DNA of 64,000 nt, taken from the IMG/VR virus record IMGVR_UViG_3300003177_000020, positions 16,033 through 80,032 of that record; one strand, written 5' to 3'. A program made the position numbers and the translations under genes. Shown here piece after piece: positions 57,979 through 64,000 of this stretch; the first letter of the stretch is position 1, and each line of letters starts with the position of its first letter. Origin of the DNA: a virus. The notes beneath the pieces are model-generated. The model saw nothing but the letters and a program-made list of their open reading frames with translations. It was not told the origin of the DNA and did not search any database.

Positions 57979-59249
57979 TGCGTCAGAAATTATTGAAATG
58001 CTTTTTATTTGATAAACACATCCGCGATAGGATTACTTTTAGCGATCCCACAAAGATCCGATTGGATGATTCCAAATCGCATATTGCGTTGAAGCCTCAA
58101 GGTAAAAAGGTGTCAAATGGGAAGATCATTTATCCTTTAGACTCAAACTTATTTGTGCGCATTACACCTACAAACCCGCAAACTTTGAAGGGGTGGTTTG
58201 GATTTTCTGCTACGCCTAGATTTGATCAACAACCACCGCAGACTTTTGTGCGCTATAAATTATCGGATGGTACAAATGATTTTTACTGGGATGGTGTTTC
58301 TTGGGTTGTGGCATTGTTGGCAGATTGGAATACTGAAGCAGAGGTTGCAGCAAATATAAGTTCTTTTCCTGTTTCTAGTGAAAAGCTCGGTGTTGTGATC
58401 AATTTGGAAACAGATGATATTCATGTCACGCCTACCTTGAAAGCTCTTGATCTTTTGATGGAGGTTGAGCTTTCGTATTTGAAGTCCTTGATTGTTTCGC
58501 TTATCCGATCTTTTAGAAACGCGGGTGCTGTGGATGCTAGAACGTCGTTGTATGGGAATGGATCGGATACCATCACGCTTACAGATATTGATCATAACCC
58601 GAATATAGATTCCGTCCTTGGTGTGTACGACGCTGCAAATGATCCAGAATATCAAACAAATTTGTTTCAGTCCTATGATTCTACATCCAAGACCGTAAAA
58701 CTTACAACCACCGTGATTTCAGGCACACCGTTGTTGGTTCGGTACATGCAGAATGTGGAGGTATATTTGAATTTTGCCTCACAGGATTATGTTGAAATTG
58801 AGCGTGTTCCAGCGGTGATTGTTGATCGTTTTACTGTCAGCGGATCGGATGTAGCAGGTCGGTTTGAAGTTGGTGATGTGAATACAAACACGGCTGTTGT
58901 GCGTAAAGATCCTAAAAGGGTGGATTTGCAAATTGGAATCCTTCTTTTATCGGAAAGCAAAGATACTATGTTGAAGTTGATTGACTGGTCGCTTGAACAT
59001 GAAACGAAGAATGCTTTGTTACACTGGCAGGATATTGATGAAAACATAAGCCTCCGTGTTATCGATGAAGCTGTGTTTGCTCCTAGACCAAATTTGAGTG
59101 GATTACATCAAACAAGTTATACTCTTTTACTAGAAAACATTTCTTTGTGGTTGCGTCCTGAAGAAACATACAATCTCATTGAAAGATTGAAATTAACAAT
59201 TACAGGTCAATTTTTAGACGTAGCACCACGATTCACAGGTGTGAAATAG
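57978..59249 (+). CDS. Unknown virion protein before the sheath (423 aa)
   Basis: Starts on the last base of the previous stop. The product is long and beta-rich with aromatic residues (DFYWDGVSWVVALLADW). It could be a tail terminator or a neck protein; no family is recognised. Confidence 0.65.
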   Translation: MRQKLLKCFLFDKHIRDRITFSDPTKIRLDDSKSHIALKPQGKKVSNGKIIYPLDSNLFVRITPTNPQTLKGWFGFSATPRFDQQPPQTFVRYKLSDGTNDFYWDGVSWVVALLADWNTEAEVAANISSFPVSSEKLGVVINLETDDIHVTPTLKALDLLMEVELSYLKSLIVSLIRSFRNAGAVDARTSLYGNGSDTITLTDIDHNPNIDSVLGVYDAANDPEYQTNLFQSYDSTSKTVKLTTTVISGTPLLVRYMQNVEVYLNFASQDYVEIERVPAVIVDRFTVSGSDVAGRFEVGDVNTNTAVVRKDPKRVDLQIGILLLSESKDTMLKLIDWSLEHETKNALLHWQDIDENISLRVIDEAVFAPRPNLSGLHQTSYTLLLENISLWLRPEETYNLIERLKLTITGQFLDVAPRFTGVK

Positions 59250-59263
59250 CTCGGAGGATTATT

Positions 59264-61621
59264 ATGGTACAGCGCAGTTTTGGCGCAATACAAAGCGCAG
59301 GTGTTCGATTGACTGAGAAACCCGCACAACCATCTATCGTGGCGTCTGCTTTTGGTACAGTGGCAAAGGTGGGCGTTCTGGAGCGTGGTGCTATCGGTAA
59401 GCTCATCAAAGTTGCAGGTAAGAAAAGCTTGAAGCTGAAAACTGGCAGCTACGTGCCAGACCATTTTTTGCCTGATGGCGCGGATGATCATTATGCACAT
59501 TCCCGTGGTACAGAGCAGATGTTTTTGTACCGTGTGACTGATGGTAGTGAAAAAGAATCTTTTTTGAAGTTGTATGACCGCAAAAATCCACGCAATTTGG
59601 TCGTCGGTTTGAAGGCAAAAAATGGCGGTGGCTGGGGTGGCAGAAAGCAAACATGGGTTGCGGATGTTGCTGTTGCTGATGTTGCGGAGACAACAATTTC
59701 GTTACCCGCAGCCTTGCATCCAATTGAAAAAAATCAATTTGAAGGTGGAAAAGTCTATCTTCCTGATGCGAATGCTGGATCTGGAGCTTCTTTTGAAATT
59801 CTTAGCAATGCAAAAAGTGACGGGCTTACTAAGACAACATTGACTTTGAAGGCAGATTCAAAAGCTGCAACGGCTCTTGGTACTCCTGTGGATACAACTC
59901 CTGAAGTGATCATCGAAGTGCCATCGCGTGATGGTTACAATCAAGAAAAACACTTGGCTGTTGAAGTTCGAGATGGCGCACTGAATCCATCTACAGAATG
60001 GGGCTTGTTTGTATATTTGAATGGTGATCTTGTTCGTGAATATCCAGATCTTTCTAGCGATCCAAATGCTGCAAACTATTTTGTGGATGTGATCAATGAT
60101 GATGGGGGTAACGAATACATCAAAGCACAGGATTATTGGGTTGGTGCTATTACTGCTGATGTTCGTCCTGCAAATCATTTTGGTGCTGTTGATGCTTCCA
60201 AAATTACAGCCACTGTTTTGGATATCGGCACAGCATTGGTTCTTGTGGATGGATCTTTGGCAGGTGCAAATACTATCGCATCTTTTACATTTGGTGCGAA
60301 TGTGATCGAAGATACAATCACTGCGACGTACAATGCTGGTGCTGCAGCATGGGATATTGCTTCGACTGAGTACATGAAAACGCATCAGTTTGCGCAAGCG
60401 ACTGGTGGTGTGCCTTATGCAGCCGATACGGATCGCACAATTGGATTTACGATCACTGAAAATGCTCCGCAAAATGGTGAGAAATTCACACTTAAAGTCA
60501 TCCCACTGGCATCTGGTGAGGCTGTTCGTGGTCGTGTTTATTTGCCAGATGTCACTGCTGCATCCAAAAGTGGTTATGAGATCAAATCAAATACACCTTC
60601 CACTGCAACGATTGTTTCTGGCGATTTGACGCAGGGTGGTACACTTGTGGGATCGATCAAGTATCGTTTGGAATACAAGCAGCAATTTGTGCATGGTTAC
60701 GATGGGATTGCCAGTTTATCTACAAATGATTTTGTGGCTGCATTTGATGTCGCAAACTCTCCATTCAACGATCTCGAAAATCAGGGTGTTGGTTTGGTCA
60801 AATTTTCGGTTGAAGGCATTACGTCTTACAGCGGTGCTGTCGATCCAACACAGGTTCAAAAAGCTGGCATTGCATATTGTGAAGCCAAGAATCACATGTT
60901 CCGAGTTGAAATACCAAACACGATTACAGATGAATTTGCAGCCAAAGATTATGTGCAGAACACAATCGGAAAATCCAATTATTGCAAAGTTGCATTTCCA
61001 TCGTGGGGTACAGTTTCAGATCCCGTTCGAAAGGGCAGAAAAAAAGATATTTCTCTTCTTGGTGCTTTTTCTGGGTTGGAATCCAGATCGGCTCGTGATT
61101 ATCTCGGATACCACAAGGTTGCAGCAGGTGAGAACACTATTCTTTCTCGTGTGATTGCACTTCCAACTGGTGATCGTGTGATCGATGGTGAAATTACAAA
61201 TCCTGCTGGTTTGCAGCGTGTGATCAAAAAGAAAGGAAACTTTGTGTTGTGGGGTGCGAGAATCCCTGCCATTGATAATTCTTTCCGATTTGTTCAACAC
61301 CGCGAACAGTTGTCGTATTACATGCATGTTTTGCAGGAAAATTTTGATTTCATTATTTTTGCAATCAACGACAGTGCTGATGATCCATCTTTGATTGCAG
61401 CATTCAACAATTTCTTTTTACCTGAATGGCGACAAAAACGTGCATTGCAAGGCAGCACTTTCAAGGAAGCAATGGTCTTGAAGATCGACGCGGAAAACAA
61501 TGATGCTGTCACTCGTGCGAATGGTGATAAGGTTGCAGATTTGGAATTGTGGCTTGCTGATACAGTTGAGCGTTTTATTATCAATATCAGCAAAAAAGGT
61601 GTTACCGCAAACATCGCATAA
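59264..61621 (+). CDS. Contractile tail sheath protein
   Basis: The 785-residue protein begins with an extended strand region, has a large variable middle and ends with the conserved sheath C-terminal part: RDYLGYHKVAAGENTILSR, then WGARIPAIDNSFRFVQHRE and VADLELWLADTVERFIINI. It is longer than many sheaths because of two inserted beta-rich segments (about residues 130-210 and 305-440), which share KVYLPD or RVYLPD. It establishes a myovirus-type tail. Confidence 0.85.
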   Translation: MVQRSFGAIQSAGVRLTEKPAQPSIVASAFGTVAKVGVLERGAIGKLIKVAGKKSLKLKTGSYVPDHFLPDGADDHYAHSRGTEQMFLYRVTDGSEKESFLKLYDRKNPRNLVVGLKAKNGGGWGGRKQTWVADVAVADVAETTISLPAALHPIEKNQFEGGKVYLPDANAGSGASFEILSNAKSDGLTKTTLTLKADSKAATALGTPVDTTPEVIIEVPSRDGYNQEKHLAVEVRDGALNPSTEWGLFVYLNGDLVREYPDLSSDPNAANYFVDVINDDGGNEYIKAQDYWVGAITADVRPANHFGAVDASKITATVLDIGTALVLVDGSLAGANTIASFTFGANVIEDTITATYNAGAAAWDIASTEYMKTHQFAQATGGVPYAADTDRTIGFTITENAPQNGEKFTLKVIPLASGEAVRGRVYLPDVTAASKSGYEIKSNTPSTATIVSGDLTQGGTLVGSIKYRLEYKQQFVHGYDGIASLSTNDFVAAFDVANSPFNDLENQGVGLVKFSVEGITSYSGAVDPTQVQKAGIAYCEAKNHMFRVEIPNTITDEFAAKDYVQNTIGKSNYCKVAFPSWGTVSDPVRKGRKKDISLLGAFSGLESRSARDYLGYHKVAAGENTILSRVIALPTGDRVIDGEITNPAGLQRVIKKKGNFVLWGARIPAIDNSFRFVQHREQLSYYMHVLQENFDFIIFAINDSADDPSLIAAFNNFFLPEWRQKRALQGSTFKEAMVLKIDAENNDAVTRANGDKVADLELWLADTVERFIINISKKGVTANIA

Positions 61622-61670
61622 TTGGTGCATGATCGTTTTCAATTTTTGACATAAATGTGAGGTTTTTATT

Positions 61671-62117
61671 ATGGGCATCAAAGGCGTATTTCTTCCAGAT
61701 CACGGGCAGCTGAATAAGTATCGTCTGGATATTTTGGGGTTGCCACCATTGACTCCAATTTCCATTACTGGCTTGGAACGTGAGCTTGAAACCACAGAAC
61801 TTCCAGATAAAACAGTGGCAACAGGTGGACGGCAAATGCCTGTTGAATTTGAAATGAAACTTCCTGCACACCATGATCTCGAAATTGCAGCAATGGATTC
61901 GTGGCAGGATGAGTGTGATGAACCTGTTTCACCTACACATAAGAAAATTGCTACTTTGAGTATTTTAGCTCAGAGTGGTCGTGTGGTAAGATCTTACATG
62001 ATCGAAGGTTGCTTTCCTTCAAAGTTGGGGCTTCCTGATTTGGAGTTGAGCAATGAAGGTGAAATGGCAGAACACACATACACTATGAAAGGTGATGGGA
62101 TGCACCGCATTTCTTAA
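61671..62117 (+). CDS. Tail tube protein
   Basis: The 148-residue protein directly follows the sheath. It has SITGLERELETTELPDKTVATGG and EFEMKLPAHHD, typical of contractile-tail tube proteins, and a YMIEGCFPSKLGLPDL strand pair. It forms the inner tube. Confidence 0.8.
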   Translation: MGIKGVFLPDHGQLNKYRLDILGLPPLTPISITGLERELETTELPDKTVATGGRQMPVEFEMKLPAHHDLEIAAMDSWQDECDEPVSPTHKKIATLSILAQSGRVVRSYMIEGCFPSKLGLPDLELSNEGEMAEHTYTMKGDGMHRIS

Positions 62118-62188
62118 TATCCTCCCTCTCCTCCTTGCCTTCATTCCTTCCTTTGCACAATTTATTTATTTTTTGAAAGGGTATTTAC

Positions 62189-63016
62189 ATGAAAAAAACA
62201 ACCGTTGGTGAACTTGGTTGCAATCTTCCTATTGGTTTGATGCGTGATGGGCAGTTACTCAAACGCTTTGAATTGCAACCATTCAAGACCAAAACAGAGC
62301 GTATGTTGGGCGCGTGGCAAAAATCAAATGCGCACTTAGATGAAGGGCAGATTTTGACATCGAAAGTGAGCAAGTTGCTGTCCATGCTTGTGATCAACGT
62401 CGATGCGGAAGGTATGCCAAAAGATCCATTACAGGCAGAAAGATCTATGTATTCTTGGTGGGCTGATGATGTGATGTACGCTTACGTCGTGGCGCGTATT
62501 CAGGCTCTTGGAAATGAGTTTGTGTGGTCTTTTTCATGTAATAAACATGGATGTAAATATTCAACAGATTCAGCAGTTTTTGATTTGAATACACTTGAAG
62601 TTTCTTGTTTGGAAACACCAGATGAGTTACGGCAAAGTATCAATTTGAAGCATCCGTTTATGCTTTCTTCTGGTGAGAAATTGCATCGTGTTACAGTTTC
62701 ACCCTTGCGATGGTCTTCGTTTACTCGTGGCGGTGCAATGCTTGATGCTGCCGTTGGTGCTGGTGATTTTTGGACATTCAGAGATAGCATTTGCGGGATC
62801 AATGGACGCGAAGGAAGTGTTGTTCTTACAGATGACGATATCGATGAATTTTCATTCGAAGATTACAGGCGCATTGAAAAGATCACACAAGATAATTCCG
62901 CAGGGATCTCGCTGCAAACTCATGCCGATTGTCCTGATTGTGGAACCACGAATTATAATATTTTGAACTGGGGATATGATGATTTTTTCGGATCATCTTC
63001 CCTTTTGGTGAAATAG
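62189..63016 (+). CDS. Tail assembly chaperone, frame-0 product, zinc-ribbon-like
   Basis: The 275-residue protein lies between tube and tape measure, the standard place of tail chaperones. It has Cys/His pairs (CNKHGC and CPDC) that may bind zinc. Its end overlaps a -1 frameshift site (TTTTTTC at 62983-62989), after which a second reading frame continues to 63177. The start follows AAAGGGTATTTAC. Confidence 0.75.
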   Translation: MKKTTVGELGCNLPIGLMRDGQLLKRFELQPFKTKTERMLGAWQKSNAHLDEGQILTSKVSKLLSMLVINVDAEGMPKDPLQAERSMYSWWADDVMYAYVVARIQALGNEFVWSFSCNKHGCKYSTDSAVFDLNTLEVSCLETPDELRQSINLKHPFMLSSGEKLHRVTVSPLRWSSFTRGGAMLDAAVGAGDFWTFRDSICGINGREGSVVLTDDDIDEFSFEDYRRIEKITQDNSAGISLQTHADCPDCGTTNYNILNWGYDDFFGSSSLLVK

Positions 63017-63177
63017 ACGATTTGCTTGAAGAAGCGTATTATCTATCCAAGGTGGGAAGATTTTCTTTTGTTGATGTGTTGGAAATGACCAGTTACGAAC
63101 GGCATAAGATGCTTGATCTTTGTATTGAAAGTGTGAAGCAAGAAAACGACGCATACAAAAAAGCAGGATTGCTTTAG
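62189..63177 (+). CDS. Tail assembly chaperone, -1 frameshift fusion product
   Basis: A -1 slip at TTTTTTC joins the upstream product to RIIFPFGEIDDLLEEAYYLS and SYERHKMLDLCIE, giving a fusion of about 329 residues that ends 9 bases before the tape measure gene. The -1 frame has no ATG or GTG and no ribosome site of its own. The added part (E-I-D-L-E-E-YYLS and M-S-YER) looks like the T segment of tail chaperones and T4-type gp26/51 pairs. Confidence 0.7.
62983..62989 (+). other. Programmed -1 frameshift site T TTT TTC
   Basis: The frame-0 codons are GAT-TTT-TTC, so T-TTT-TTC is the canonical X-XXY-YYZ heptamer. It lies 27 bases before the frame-0 stop (63014-63016), which leaves room for a short stimulatory structure. 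Confidence 0.75.
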
Positions 63178-63186
63178 GAGCAGGTT

Positions 63187-63987
63187 GTGGCTCGGATTGG
63201 ATTGAAAGCTACATTATCTTTTGTTGCAGGTGCAGCAGTTTCAAATATCAAAAGAACTGCGACTGCCTTTTCAAAATTGCAACAACAAGCAGAACAAGTG
63301 AAACGCGCCACACAACAAGTAAATCGTGGCATGAGTGATCTTGGGCGTGTTGGTCTTGGTGTGGTTGCTGGTACAGGACTGGCAGTTCGATCTTTTGCTG
63401 CATTTGAGGGTGCTTTTGCAGGTGTGCGATCTATTTTAGCAACAGGTGCTAAAAAAGAGTTTCCACAGTTGAAACAAAAAGCTGAGGAATTAGGAGCCAC
63501 AACAAGTTTTACGGCAACACAAGCAGCATCCGCAATGGAAAGTTTGGCGCGTGCAGGATTGAATGCAAATCAGATTATGAAAGCGATCCCGTCAGTGTTA
63601 AGTGCTGCTGCTGCTGAGGGTATCAGCTTGTCTACAGCTGCGGATATTGCATCCAAAAATATGAAAGCCTTTGGTCTAACGACAAAGGATATTCCACAGA
63701 TTGTTGATACGCTGGCATTTGTATCAAAGAATACCAACTCTTCTATGGTGGGATTGCAAGAAGGTTTGAAGCTTGTAGGTTCAAGTGCTAAGGCGTTGAA
63801 GATAAGTGTTTTTTCTACAACAAAAGCTCTTGGTATTTTGAATGATGTCGGGTTGAATGGATCGCTTGCAGGTACAGCGTTGAATCAAGTGTTGGTTAAG
63901 ATGTCTAAGGCAACAAAAAATGGGGTGATCCCTATTATGTCTGGTCTTTCAGCACGCTTGGAAAAAAATGCTGATGGACTGCGTTGA
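63187..63987 (+). CDS. Tape measure protein, N-terminal part, GTG start, early stop
   Basis: The 266 residues have the tape-measure N-terminal pattern: a coiled-coil start (KLQQQAEQVKRATQQVNRG), KEFPQLKQKAEELGATTSFTA and LARAGLNANQI (TP901-type core). It starts at GTG after TAGGAG. The frame stops at 63985, only 800 bases in, while these proteins are usually well over 600 residues; the region just before the stop reads as if one base were missing. The window ends 13 bases later, so the rest cannot be seen. Confidence 0.75.
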   Translation: MARIGLKATLSFVAGAAVSNIKRTATAFSKLQQQAEQVKRATQQVNRGMSDLGRVGLGVVAGTGLAVRSFAAFEGAFAGVRSILATGAKKEFPQLKQKAEELGATTSFTATQAASAMESLARAGLNANQIMKAIPSVLSAAAAEGISLSTAADIASKNMKAFGLTTKDIPQIVDTLAFVSKNTNSSMVGLQEGLKLVGSSAKALKISVFSTTKALGILNDVGLNGSLAGTALNQVLVKMSKATKNGVIPIMSGLSARLEKNADGLR

Positions 63988-64000
63988 AAACGATCAAAGA

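Noticed and set aside
62983-62989. A simple sequencing error as cause of the frame change between the chaperone and the frame to 63177.
   Set aside because: The heptamer is canonical, in the right frame and at the classical genome position, so programmed frameshifting explains it better.

Overview
The window is part of the genome of a tailed, contractile-tail phage (a myovirus-type Caudoviricete) that infects a bacterium. This rests on a tail sheath gene, a tail tube gene, a tape measure gene, a large terminase, a portal and a capsid gene, together with a self-contained replication and recombination set. The DNA is AT-rich (roughly 40% GC by eye) and very rich in GATC. Genes are tightly packed, with frequent ATGA or TAATG overlaps and strong AGGAGG-type ribosome sites. 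I saw no tRNA, rRNA, insertion sequence, CRISPR array or integrase. The host cannot be named from the sequence.

Layout. (1) 1-20.7 kb, mostly + strand: the replication and recombination block. It holds DnaB helicase (cut by the window edge), a MoxR/RavA-type ATPase with a VWA partner, a uracil-DNA-glycosylase/3'-5' exonuclease/family A polymerase fusion, SSB, a flap 5' nuclease, a RecA/UvsX-like recombinase, SbcD and SbcC, a ParB-methyltransferase fusion, a RuvC-like resolvase and several small unknown genes. (2) 20.8-25.9 kb, + strand: a putative small terminase or HTH protein, then very small early-type genes. Most of these are preceded by the same promoter and a hairpin around the Shine-Dalgarno site, and they are separated by long noncoding stretches; a strong terminator closes the region. 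(3) 26.2-38.1 kb, - strand: an accessory region of about two dozen mostly unknown small genes in three or more operons. It includes an AcrVA2-type anti-CRISPR homologue (frame-broken), a MazG-like pyrophosphatase, a sliding-clamp-like protein, ribbon-helix-helix and zinc-ribbon proteins; a + strand HU-like gene sits inside it. (4) 38.3-43.9 kb: small + strand genes, a 0.7 kb noncoding region with five spaced G-rich direct repeats, a putative chitosanase-type endolysin, thyX, a tandem ribbon-helix-helix protein, a DUF3310 gene and an antirepressor-like gene. (5) 43.9-64 kb, + strand: the virion block in standard order: TerL, portal, minor head protein, a Dam-methylase/prohead protease fusion, scaffold-like protein, major capsid, connector genes, sheath, tube, tail chaperone and tape measure (cut by the edge).

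Two layers of regulation can be read directly. A promoter with an unusually long shared element (CTAACT, then a T-rich stretch with TTTAT, TTGTAA, 17 bp, TACTAT) recurs on both strands and heads most early-type operons. Separately, an identical 13-base Shine-Dalgarno hairpin (ACTC-AAAAG-GAGT) precedes five genes, with a variant before a sixth. The tail chaperone carries a textbook -1 frameshift site (T TTT TTC) that joins it to a second reading frame just before the tape measure gene.

Several conserved genes are broken in this sequence (polymerase, VWA protein, AcrVA2 homologue, one tail-region gene, one tiny early gene, possibly SSB and the tape measure). In the polymerase and VWA cases a conserved block is missing as well as the frame being lost. 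This may be sequence or assembly error, and read mapping should settle it before any biology is built on it.
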